9,011 bases of DNA, from assembly GCA_016296045.1 (NCBI GenBank), contig JAEDKB010000051.1, positions 1-9,011 on the forward strand, written 5' to 3'. Source of the stretch: Oscillospiraceae bacterium (lineage in GTDB: Bacteria > Bacillota > Clostridia > Oscillospirales > Oscillospiraceae). The position numbers and the translations under genes are program-made. Every line of letters begins with the position of its first letter. Within the stretch, counting starts at the first letter, position 1. Positions 1-5,491 of the stretch are shown here, in pieces. The notes beneath the pieces were generated by a model. That model worked only from the letters and a program-made list of their open reading frames with translations. It was not told the origin of the DNA and made no database searches.

Positions 1-292
1 GGGCGTTGCCGCCCAGCCGGGACTGGTCCACGATGACCGAGGCGGAGAGATTGTCTATGCGCTCCACCTTTGGCTTTTCATATTTCGGCAGCCGCCCCCG
101 CATGAACGCGGTGTAGGTCTCATTCATCTGCCGCTGGCTTTCGGCGGCAATGGTATCAAAGACAATGCTGGATTTACCGGAGCCGGAAACTCCGGTAAAC
201 ACCACGATTTTTCCTTTTGGGATATCCAAAGAGACATTTTTCAGATTGTTTTGCCTAAGCCCTCTAATCTCGATTTTATCTTGGTTTATCAC
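1..292 (-). CDS. UvrA-like ABC ATPase, N-terminal part (partial)
   Basis: The reading frame starts at a GTG (292-290) behind a GCGAGGCGG ribosome binding site and stays open to the window edge, giving 97 codons. The start is read as IEIRGLRQNNLKNVSLDIPKG, followed by Walker A GVSGSGKSS near residues 28-36, then FDTIAAESQRQ and an ID-NLSASVIVDQ stretch. This is the N-terminal nucleotide-binding layout of UvrA. Canonical UvrA has [23 protein letters not shown] at the matching place; here the text after the Walker A motif is clearly different (MNETYTAFMRGRLPKYEKPK). I therefore infer a UvrA paralogue, the shorter type found near drug-resistance genes (DrrC-like), rather than the housekeeping excinuclease subunit. 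The role could be DNA-damage handling or protection from a DNA-binding drug. It follows a MerR/ABC exporter operon. Family confident, exact subgroup uncertain because only the first part is visible. Confidence 0.88.
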   Translation of the reverse strand, partial: MINQDKIEIRGLRQNNLKNVSLDIPKGKIVVFTGVSGSGKSSIVFDTIAAESQRQMNETYTAFMRGRLPKYEKPKVERIDNLSASVIVDQSRLGGNA

Positions 293-315
293 GAAACCGC
301 CTCGCTTTCTTCTTT

Positions 316-344
316 ATTATACGTCTTAAGAGATAATTTTTATC
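316..344 (-). promoter_or_regulatory. Candidate promoter of the UvrA-like gene
   Basis: A perfect TATAAT -10 box lies on the minus strand at 321-316, about 24 bases upstream of the GTG start at 292, leaving a short leader containing the GAGGCGG ribosome binding site. The -35 region at about 339-344 reads GATAAA and is a poor match, so the promoter may be weak or activator-dependent. The position between a hairpin at 369-397 and the gene start is sensible for a separate transcription unit. Confidence 0.42.
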
Positions 345-357
345 GGCATAAATTGCC

Positions 358-397
358 GAATGCGAAACGGACACGGCGCACAGAATGCGGCGTGTCC
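358..397 (-). terminator. Likely terminator after the MerR/ABC operon
   Basis: An inverted repeat GGACACG-G-CGCA / TGCG-G-CGTGTCC at 369-397 forms an 11-bp stem with one G-G mismatch and a 5-base loop. It begins about 50 bases after the merR-type stop codon. On the minus strand the stem is followed by GTTTCGCATTCG, a poor U-tract, so termination may be inefficient. The T-rich flank is better on the plus strand, but no plus-strand gene leads into it. Confidence 0.5.
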
Positions 398-445
398 TTC
401 TTGTTTTCAAAGCGTCTGCCGAAAGGGAAGAGTCAGGAAAAACTA

Positions 446-1297
446 TTATGCCTTTCTTTTGACCGGCACCTGTATTTCCGACAGCCACTGACTCTCATCA
501 TCCTTGTTCCAGATTCCGTCAATATAGCTTTCCCGGATCTCGCCGGCGATCTCATACCCGTTTTCTTCAATATACCGCAGCACGGCTTCATAGGATTCCG
601 AAAATGTACGGTAAGAGCCCTTGTGGAAAACGCAGGCTGCCCGAATTTCGGGAAGCGTTTTAAAGCGCAGTTCGCCGGTCTCTTTTTTCGCTTCCACAAC
701 AGATTCGCAGATTTCAACCGGAATGTCTCCGTCTTTGTATCCCGGTTCCAGATAGTTTGTAAAACAATATTCCGGAAGGGCGCATTCACAGCCTGCTTTT
801 TCCATCAGCGCCCCCATTTCCGGCATACGGTCAAACAGGCGATCATAAGATTCCAGCCTGATTTGCATAAAGGCCACAGTGGTTTCGGGGATGGTTTTTA
901 TCAGGACGGGAGCGGAAAGCCCGGTTTTTCTTTTTGACAGATAGCCGTCCACCACGGCTATTTGTCTTGTAAGATCGGAAATTTTTGCAAGCAGCTCTGA
1001 TTTTTTCTTAAGCAGTACCGCTTTCTCATCTGCCCCGGAATTTATGTGAGTAATTTCCTCAAGGGTGAATCCCGCCAGCTTCAGGGCGGTGATCTGGTGG
1101 AGCACCGCCATCTGGGAAAGGGTGTAGTACCGATAACCGGTTTCGGGATGAATCAGCGCCGGCATCAGCAGACCCTGTTCCTCATAAAAGCGCAGGGTCT
1201 TGACGGTAATATGATTCATGGCAGCAAACATACCGATTTTATAGAGCGTATCGCTTGTTTTTTCTTCACAAGGTCTGTGTTCTTGCTTCATCTCCAT
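446..1297 (-). CDS. MerR-family regulator with GyrI-like ligand domain
   Basis: 283-residue transcription activator of the BmrR type. Residues about 20-88 are the MerR winged helix-turn-helix (KIGMFAAMNHITVKTLRFYEEQGLL, then GYRYYTLSQM and a LKLAGFTLEEI segment). A coiled-coil linker follows (about 95-125). Residues about 135-280 are a GyrI/BmrR-like small-molecule-binding domain, ending with the characteristic YIDGIWN ... QWLSEIQVPV. Family members bind lipophilic or cationic drugs and activate promoters with over-long spacers by DNA untwisting. The ATG at 1297 is chosen because a GGGAG site lies 7 bases upstream, and because the longer reading from 1351 would overlap the permease and add residues unlike the family. 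About 17 residues precede the helix-turn-helix, a small extra N-terminal tail. The gene starts 4 bases after the permease stop and is the last of three genes. The promoter at 2795-2826 has exactly the architecture this family uses, so autoregulation of the exporter operon is inferred. Confidence 0.93.
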   Translation of the reverse strand: MEMKQEHRPCEEKTSDTLYKIGMFAAMNHITVKTLRFYEEQGLLMPALIHPETGYRYYTLSQMAVLHQITALKLAGFTLEEITHINSGADEKAVLLKKKSELLAKISDLTRQIAVVDGYLSKRKTGLSAPVLIKTIPETTVAFMQIRLESYDRLFDRMPEMGALMEKAGCECALPEYCFTNYLEPGYKDGDIPVEICESVVEAKKETGELRFKTLPEIRAACVFHKGSYRTFSESYEAVLRYIEENGYEIAGEIRESYIDGIWNKDDESQWLSEIQVPVKRKA

Positions 1298-1301
1298 AGC
1301 T

Positions 1302-2039
1302 TTACTCCCATCTGAACGTTTTGACGGCGACGGTGATGCAAATGACCGCAATGGCGGTCAGTACGGCCACCAGCACGATGATATTATCATAACATCCCAT
1401 GGACACGGATTTCAACAGTTTGATTCCCACACCAAGGGGCATCCATTCGGCAACGGCACGGAGGGCGCCCGGAAACACCTCCGCGGGGATTGTGGCACCG
1501 GAGAACAGAAGCATGGGGAAATAGAGCAGGCTTGTGGCCACATTCATGGATTTTGCGGTTCGGCACAGGCTGGCCACCATAAGTCCGATGGAGAACATGG
1601 AAATCATGGTCAGCAGCCACATGGCTATATAAGCAAATACGTTGCCCGGCATTCGGTAACCGAAAACCGCCACCGCGGCGACGGTCAGAATCAGGGTTGA
1701 AAGAGCCGCAACCACACCGCTGCAAACGGTATCGCAGGCCAAAAGCCTTGCGGGGGAACAGGGGCTGCAATACATCCGCCGCAGTATTCCATGAGACCGC
1801 AGCTCTACGACGGTGATGGGGATGCTCATAAATGCGCTGCAGCAGATTCCCACGGTGGAAAGTGACACATACGAGCTTTGCAGATATGTAAGCCCAGAAT
1901 CTGCGGCATTTTTTCCGCCGGTAATCATTGTAATCACAAAAAATACCACCAGCGGCATTGCCAGACAAAACAGAATAACATCCGGTGAACGGAAAAAGAT
2001 TTTCTGCTCCACCCGATACATGCTCAAAAACCTTTTCAT
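1302..2039 (-). CDS. ABC-2 type transporter permease
   Basis: 245-residue membrane protein with about six predicted helices: roughly residues 20-40, 53-76, 100-120, 132-155, 165-185 and 213-238. A short cytoplasmic N-terminus (FLSMYRVEQKIFFRSPD) precedes helix 1. The mid-region VVELRSHGILRRMYCSPCSP is the usual cytoplasmic coupling segment of ABC-2 permeases, and LLFSGATIPAEVFP is typical of drug and antibiotic exporters (DrrB/YhfP-like). It would pair with the ATPase encoded immediately upstream to form a dimeric or heterodimeric exporter in the cytoplasmic membrane. The ATG overlaps the ATPase stop by 4 bases (ATGA, 2036-2039) behind a GGAGG site, so translation is coupled. The substrate cannot be read from sequence; the downstream MerR/GyrI regulator suggests an amphipathic toxic compound. 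Confidence 0.93.
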   Translation of the reverse strand: MKRFLSMYRVEQKIFFRSPDVILFCLAMPLVVFFVITMITGGKNAADSGLTYLQSSYVSLSTVGICCSAFMSIPITVVELRSHGILRRMYCSPCSPARLLACDTVCSGVVAALSTLILTVAAVAVFGYRMPGNVFAYIAMWLLTMISMFSIGLMVASLCRTAKSMNVATSLLYFPMLLFSGATIPAEVFPGALRAVAEWMPLGVGIKLLKSVSMGCYDNIIVLVAVLTAIAVICITVAVKTFRWE

Positions 2040-2761
2040 AACAGTTCCTCCTCGCCCATAAAAAACAGATATGCGTCCTCAAGATTCCTTTGACCCGAAG
2101 CCGTGATGATTTCATCTATGGTGCCTTCCGCAACCTTTTTTCCTGATTTTATGATGCAAACCCGGTCGCAAAGGGCTTCGGCCTCTTCCATGTAATGGGT
2201 GGTAAGAAAGATAGTAAGCCCCCGCTCTTTAAGCTGCTTTAGGGTTCGCCATACCTCACGCCTGGCCACCACATCCAGTCCGGTGGTAAGCTCGTCCAAA
2301 AAGACGATTTCCGGCCCTCCGATAAGTGCCAGAACGACAGAGAGCTTCTGCCGCTCTCCGCCGGATAGCTTTGACACAAAGCTATTTTTGAATGCGATAA
2401 GTCCGAATTGCTCCAGCAGCTGCCGATAGTCTGCAGGGGCGGAATACAAAGAAGCATACTCGATACATGCTTCCTCCACGGTGATGTTGGGCTGATACTG
2501 GGTATTCTGAAGCTGAACGCCAACCTTTTCAAACACCTTTTTTCTGTTTTTTGCGGCGTTTGTTCCAAGAATTTTCGCGAAGCCTTCCTCCGGCGCCTTT
2601 AGCCCCAGAATCAAATCAATGGTGGTGCTTTTGCCAGCTCCGTTGTGCCCAAGCAAGGCAAAAACCTCGCCCTTTTGCACATCGAAGGACAGATTGTCCA
2701 CAACCCTGCGGCCAGAAAACGATTTTGTCAGATTTTTTACGCTGACAGACGGTTCATTCAT
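2036..2761 (-). CDS. ABC transporter ATP-binding protein
   Basis: 241-residue ATPase of a drug-exporter-type ABC system. Visible motifs: Walker A GHNGAGKST at 38-46, Q-loop region VGVQLQNTQYQ at about 80-90, signature LSGGERQKL at 132-140, Walker B IVFLDE ending at E157, D-loop GLD at 161-163, and switch histidine H189 in TTHYMEEAE. All catalytic residues are present. The residue after the catalytic glutamate is leucine (DELTTGLD), where the family normally has proline (DEPTTGLD). The protein should power the ABC-2 permease encoded directly downstream with a 4-base overlap. The start is preceded by AAGGAGG at 9 bases. This ribosome binding site is the 3' arm of a perfect inverted repeat, and a MerR-type promoter lies just upstream, so this is the first gene of a ligand-controlled operon. 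Confidence 0.96.
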   Translation of the reverse strand: MNEPSVSVKNLTKSFSGRRVVDNLSFDVQKGEVFALLGHNGAGKSTTIDLILGLKAPEEGFAKILGTNAAKNRKKVFEKVGVQLQNTQYQPNITVEEACIEYASLYSAPADYRQLLEQFGLIAFKNSFVSKLSGGERQKLSVVLALIGGPEIVFLDELTTGLDVVARREVWRTLKQLKERGLTIFLTTHYMEEAEALCDRVCIIKSGKKVAEGTIDEIITASGQRNLEDAYLFFMGEEELL

Positions 2762-2767
2762 GTCAAA

Positions 2768-2797
2768 AATCCTCCTTGTTTTTTTACAAGGAGGATT
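2768..2797 (-). promoter_or_regulatory. Perfect 12-bp inverted repeat covering the ribosome binding site
   Basis: Read on the minus strand, AATCCTCCTTGT (2797-2786) is an exact reverse complement of ACAAGGAGGATT (2779-2768), separated by six A residues. The second arm contains the AAGGAGG ribosome binding site of the ABC ATPase gene. The first arm overlaps the -10 box and would lie upstream of the expected transcription start. The structure can therefore form only in RNA that enters from upstream, where it would hide the ribosome binding site. A run of T residues follows the second arm, so it may also act as a weak terminator for read-through. Confidence 0.75.
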
Positions 2798-2826
2798 GTA
2801 TCATCTCCCCTTAAGGGGAGAGTCAA
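2795..2826 (-). promoter_or_regulatory. MerR-type promoter with palindromic operator
   Basis: On the minus strand there is a -35 box TTGACT (2826-2821), then 20 bases, then a -10 box TACAAT (2800-2795). The spacer carries CTCCCCTTAAGGGGAG (2805-2820), which extends to an 18-bp perfect palindrome at 2804-2821. Promoters controlled by MerR-family activators have 19-20 bp spacers filled by a dyad operator, and this matches. The expected controller is the MerR/GyrI protein at 446-1297, the third gene of the operon driven from here. Expected transcription start is near 2788. Confidence 0.9.
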
Positions 2827-2997
2827 GAGGTTTTTTCATATATTTTGAACATAAATTCCGGCACTGCCGGTCAAATTTCCATACGGGATAAAATGGGTCA
2901 TAAAGAACGTTATGAGAATTGCCAACACATACATTTGGCGCGGCATTTTGCCGAAAAGGGCGCGGCTTTAATCCGGCGGTTTTCGGTATAGGGGTTT

Positions 2998-3819
2998 TCA
3001 TTGAATTACCTCTGCAAAGTCAATGCTTATCGCTCCGATACCGCCGTCGATTTCTATGCGGTTCTTGCCCGCGCCGTATACGGAATCATCTCTCATACTT
3101 TTTCCTTCAATTTTGGCTTCGCCGATGCCTTTATCAATTTCTATCCGATAGTCCTCACGGCTTCCTAAAAGGGTAAGCTTGGTTTCGCCGATTCCGTATT
3201 CAAGGCAGCTTTGCCCCTCAATACGGCTTTTGAGTGTTAGTGTGCCTACGCCCATATCAAGTTTAAGATTGCAAAGGGTTCCGCCGTATATATTAAGCTC
3301 ACCGGCGCCTCCGTCAATGTCGGCGCGAAAGTTTGCTGTAAGATTTCCGATTTCCGCTTTGCCTGCGCCGAGAGAAAGCTTTAAAATATCCGCAGAGAGC
3401 GAGTCGATTTCAACCCTGCCTGCGCCCGTATCTATTGCGGCGTCGTCAAAAACAAAGCCTTCGGGAATATTCAGTATAACCGTTACGCCTTTCGGATAAA
3501 ACGAAAGCAGCTTTTTTGTTTCGTTAATGCAAAGCCGACCGTTCTTTGCGCTTACGGAAATATAGTTGTGATTGCTTTCCACAGAGAATTTGTCAGCGGT
3601 TTTTATTTTCAGATTGGTTCCGCTGAGATTAAGCGAAAGAGAGGAAATCTCTTCACTAATCGGATACTCCTGCATTTTGCCGGCAACTTCGTTGCTTTTG
3701 CCGGAAAGGATATACGAAACGCCGGCAAGCCCTGTTATTATTCCGCCGATGATGCTGACGCTAAGGAATATTGCAAATGCCATGGCCAGATATTTAATTG
3801 CTTTTTGAACCGAATTCAT
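2998..3819 (-). CDS. Membrane-anchored DUF4097-type beta-solenoid protein
   Basis: 273-residue protein of unknown function. One hydrophobic segment at about residues 12-38 (MAFAIFLSVSIIGGIITGLAG) anchors it, with the rest predicted outside the membrane. From about residue 125 to the end it consists of roughly eight short repeats with a G-x-G core followed by alternating hydrophobic residues: TGAGRVEI, LGAGKAEI, GGAGELNI, MGVGTLTL, YGIGETKL, KGIGEAKI, YGAGKNRIEI and GGIGAISI. This is the pattern of DUF4097 or 'putative adhesin' proteins, predicted right-handed beta-helices often encoded next to LiaF- or PspC-type envelope genes. The ATG overlaps the stop of the LiaF-like gene by 4 bases (ATGA, 3816-3819), so the two are co-translated. 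A role in sensing or buffering envelope stress is inferred from neighbours only. I see no convincing terminator directly after it. Confidence 0.85.
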   Translation of the reverse strand: MNSVQKAIKYLAMAFAIFLSVSIIGGIITGLAGVSYILSGKSNEVAGKMQEYPISEEISSLSLNLSGTNLKIKTADKFSVESNHNYISVSAKNGRLCINETKKLLSFYPKGVTVILNIPEGFVFDDAAIDTGAGRVEIDSLSADILKLSLGAGKAEIGNLTANFRADIDGGAGELNIYGGTLCNLKLDMGVGTLTLKSRIEGQSCLEYGIGETKLTLLGSREDYRIEIDKGIGEAKIEGKSMRDDSVYGAGKNRIEIDGGIGAISIDFAEVIQ

Positions 3820-4499
3820 TTGATTTCAACACCCCCGAACATACAGGTGGCATTTATGTATACGGTAACCGCACCCGGAACGGCAGGACGGTGATTGTTG
3901 TCAGAAACTCCGCCGAAAATGGAATTTGAACTGATTTTTATATTTACATAATCGGGTACCAAAATATCAATTCCGCCGAAAATGCTTGTTGCAGTAATTG
4001 CACAGTCTTTTTCTATGACGGCGTTTCTAAGGTCGCACTTTACGCTGCCGAAAACAGCCGTAAGGTCGGCGCCGCTGAACTGTTCGCCGTCAAAGTTAAG
4101 ATCCTGCCCCGAAAAGGTTGCGCAGCCTGTTTTGACGTTGCCGCCGTTTTGACGCGAAGCTTCAATAATTTTTGTTGCCTTGTCGCCGAAAATTGCGGTT
4201 AAAATGAGCTTTAACCCGATGATAACGATAATCGCAGGAAGGGCAAGCTTCCAAAGCATATCAAAGTCCAGAACATTCCGGCAGCAAAGCAGCAGAAACA
4301 CACCTATGGCAAGCCCTATGATATTGCCGGTCTTTTCTCTTTCGCTGAAAATCCCGATGAAGCAGGGAACGATGATAAACAGCGTCCACCAGCCGTCAAA
4401 GAAAATCTCGATGTCGGTAATACCGAAAGCGTTCAAAGCGAAGATTACGCCTACAAAAATAAATGCAATACCCCATAAAATTTTACTTATCTTTCTCAT
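3816..4499 (-). CDS. LiaF-like membrane protein
   Basis: 227-residue protein. The N-terminal half has four hydrophobic helices (about residues 7-26, 37-52, 59-74 and 82-104), starting with the LWGIAFIFVGVIFALNAFGI pattern of the LiaI/LiaF transmembrane region. The C-terminal half (about 115-227) is a LiaF C-terminal-type beta domain with repeated FGG turns: TAVFGSVKCDLR, TSIFGGIDILVP, NSIFGGVSDN and CMFGGVEIK. LiaF proteins hold the LiaRS two-component system off until cell-wall-active agents damage the envelope; VraT is the staphylococcal counterpart. No liaR or liaS gene is adjacent here, so the partner is unknown and the LiaF role is by family resemblance. The start is supported by AAGGAG 10 bases upstream. 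Its ATG overlaps the stop of an upstream coding-like fragment (4496-4564), and its stop overlaps the DUF4097 gene start. Confidence 0.88.
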   Translation of the reverse strand: MRKISKILWGIAFIFVGVIFALNAFGITDIEIFFDGWWTLFIIVPCFIGIFSEREKTGNIIGLAIGVFLLLCCRNVLDFDMLWKLALPAIIVIIGLKLILTAIFGDKATKIIEASRQNGGNVKTGCATFSGQDLNFDGEQFSGADLTAVFGSVKCDLRNAVIEKDCAITATSIFGGIDILVPDYVNIKISSNSIFGGVSDNNHRPAVPGAVTVYINATCMFGGVEIK

Positions 4500-4624
4500 T
4501 TTTTATCATACTCCTTAAGCCAAAATGCTGAAATATCGGCAAGATGCTCTTTCAGCTTACGCAACTATTTTACAACTTGTTTTTTCTTTTCAATAGTCTG
4601 CTTTTTCAGTTGATTGTGTCGTTT
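4496..4624 (-). pseudogene. Possible 3' relic of a gene upstream of the LiaF-like gene
   Basis: On the minus strand a frame ends in AAA AAA TGA, whose TGA (4498-4496) overlaps the LiaF-like ATG in the ATGA fashion used by real coupled genes in this window. Its last 22 codons read LRKLKEHLADISAFWLKEYDKK, an amphipathic-looking C-terminus. The same frame is open farther upstream (HNQLKKQTIEKKKQVVK), interrupted by a TAG at 4565-4567 and bounded by a TAA at 4625-4627. No start codon with a ribosome binding site is visible. This could be the remnant of a lost regulator or coiled-coil gene, or simply chance caused by the A-rich leader and the AAGGAG site. Low confidence. Confidence 0.3.
4562..4595 (-). 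promoter_or_regulatory. Weak candidate promoter for the LiaF-like/DUF4097 pair
   Basis: The pair at 4499-2998 follows a terminator at 4631-4674, so a promoter is expected between 4630 and 4500. On the minus strand TTGAAA is followed after 15 bases by TAAAAT within this A-rich stretch. The hexamers are good but the spacer is short. A TATAAA at 4629-4624 is a second candidate with no good -35 box. Neither is decisive. Confidence 0.28.
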
Positions 4625-4630
4625 TTATAG

Positions 4631-4674
4631 ATATTTAAAATCCACCGTATAAGGAAGCTTCCCTGCACGGTGGA
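4631..4674 (-). terminator. Intrinsic terminator after the PspC-containing operon
   Basis: Just after the stop of the exported-protein gene (4679), the minus strand forms TCCACCGT (4674-4667) paired with ACGGTGGA (4648-4641), an 8-bp stem. The loop contains a further self-complementary GGAAGCTTCC. TTTTAAATAT follows directly. Position and structure fit a rho-independent terminator closing the operon at 6352-4679. Confidence 0.8.
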
Positions 4675-4678
4675 CGGG

Positions 4679-5083
4679 TCATTTGTTTTCTGCCCTGTCA
4701 ATTTGAAATGATATGCTTCCTTTTGCCTGTTTACCGGATACGGAAAGAAGATACTCTCCGTCCTTCGGGATTGTAACCCTAAAATAGTTAAGATTAGGAT
4801 TGTTGCCTTCATATATGGGCTTACAGTCTTTCTCACCGATGAAAAAAGCCAGTTCGCCGGAAACGTGGTCTATGCCGACATCAATGGCGTCGCCCTTATT
4901 AAGAGAAAAGGGCTCCTCAACGGTGCAGTTCAGCTGCTCCATTTCAAGAGAAAAAAAGTTTTCTTCTACCTTGCGGCTGTATCGTGAGCCGTTTGACGGA
5001 CTGATCTTTGGCAAAATTCCCAAAGCCAAAAGCAGGATCAATGCAGTGGAACAAATTCCTATAATCGCCCACTTTTTCTTCAT
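4679..5083 (-). CDS. Membrane-anchored extracytoplasmic protein, unknown function
   Basis: 134-residue protein I do not recognise. MKKK and a hydrophobic stretch at about residues 5-26 (WAIIGICSTALILLLALGIL) form an N-terminal signal anchor; the single cysteine lies too early for a lipobox. The remaining 108 residues are soluble and probably beta-rich, ending with a segment (FRVTIPKDGEYLLSVSGKQA, then GSISFQID) that resembles the strand pattern of secreted carbohydrate-binding or PPC-like beta-sandwich domains, though this is only a pattern resemblance. The start at 5083 is chosen for the GGGGGA site 8 bases upstream and the clean signal sequence; an earlier ATG at 5128 would overlap the PspC gene and add an unlikely N-terminus. 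It is the last gene of the operon, 16 bases after the PspC gene and directly before a terminator. An envelope role is inferred from location and neighbours. Confidence 0.75.
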   Translation of the reverse strand: MKKKWAIIGICSTALILLLALGILPKISPSNGSRYSRKVEENFFSLEMEQLNCTVEEPFSLNKGDAIDVGIDHVSGELAFFIGEKDCKPIYEGNNPNLNYFRVTIPKDGEYLLSVSGKQAKGSISFQIDRAENK

Positions 5084-5099
5084 GCCGCATTCCCCCATA

Positions 5100-5291
5100 T
5101 CAGTATTCCGGCCTGCGGGGAATGACAACGGCGGCTATGATGTAAGCTAAAATACCGCTGCCGCCCAAGGCACAGAACATCACCCAGCCAAGCCGCACCA
5201 GGGTGGGGTCAATGTCGAAATATTCGGCAATGCCGCCGCAGACACCGTCTATCATTCTGTTGTCGTTGGATTTATACAGTCTTTTGTTCAT
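5100..5291 (-). CDS. PspC-domain membrane protein
   Basis: 63-residue protein that is essentially one PspC domain. It has an N-terminal KRLYKSNDNRMIDGVCGGIAEYFDIDPTLVRL, where the MIDGVCGGIAEYF core is diagnostic, then a single helix at about residues 34-56 (LGWVMFCALGGSGILAYIIAAVVI), ending in PRRPEY. PspC proteins sit in the cytoplasmic membrane and take part in membrane-stress responses; in Firmicutes they often occur with LiaF-type proteins, as here. The ATG lies 20 bases inside the preceding gene and has GGAGG 9 bases upstream. Length is normal for stand-alone Firmicutes PspC proteins. Identification is secure; which stress or partner it responds to is not visible. Confidence 0.95.
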   Translation of the reverse strand: MNKRLYKSNDNRMIDGVCGGIAEYFDIDPTLVRLGWVMFCALGGSGILAYIIAAVVIPRRPEY

Positions 5292-5490
5292 TTTTTAATT
5301 CCTCCGCTTTTTCTTTTTTGTTTTCGGCAAGCCGGAAATTATAGGCGGCGAAGAACAGGCAGGACGTTGTTGCCCAAAAAATTCCGCCAATCGCCAGACT
5401 GCCGCACAAAGCCGTCAGAATGCCGGAAACGGTCATCAGCCCTCCGGCAAGAGCCAACATCCGGGAGGGAATATGTTTATCCTTAATCAT
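5272..5490 (-). CDS. Small two-helix membrane protein, unknown function
   Basis: 72-residue protein with two hydrophobic helices (about residues 10-31, MLALAGGLMTVSGILTALCGSLA, and 34-50, GIFWATTSCLFFAAYNF). A charged cytoplasmic tail rich in lysine and glutamate follows (RLAENKKEKAEELKNEQKTV). I recognise no family. The start has GGAGG 6 bases upstream, and the gene begins one base after the DUF2087 stop. Its 3' end overlaps the PspC gene by 20 bases, which places it firmly in the operon and makes it a credible accessory subunit of the PspC neighbourhood. The reality of the gene rests on spacing, ribosome binding site and the clear membrane pattern. Confidence 0.82.
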   Translation of the reverse strand: MIKDKHIPSRMLALAGGLMTVSGILTALCGSLAIGGIFWATTSCLFFAAYNFRLAENKKEKAEELKNEQKTV

Positions 5491-5491
5491 G

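Noticed and set aside
251..937. 228-codon plus-strand frame across the MerR-family gene
   Set aside because: It lies opposite a well-supported regulator gene, has no ribosome binding site at its start and no recognisable domain, and crosses the terminator hairpin.
1298..1351. Longer N-terminus of the MerR-family regulator starting at 1351
   Set aside because: It would overlap the permease by about 50 bases, lacks a ribosome binding site, and adds residues not seen in the family; the ATG at 1297 has GGGAG at the right distance.
1387..2115. 242-codon minus-strand frame overlapping the ABC-2 permease
   Set aside because: It is the shifted frame of the permease gene: it is histidine-, arginine- and cysteine-rich without a membrane pattern, while the other frame gives a clean six-helix permease.
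2801..3001. 66-codon minus-strand frame whose ATG overlaps the DUF4097 stop (ATGA)
   Set aside because: It has a proline- and arginine-rich, family-less sequence, no ribosome binding site of its own, and runs through the MerR -35 box and operator, so the coupling-like overlap is probably chance.
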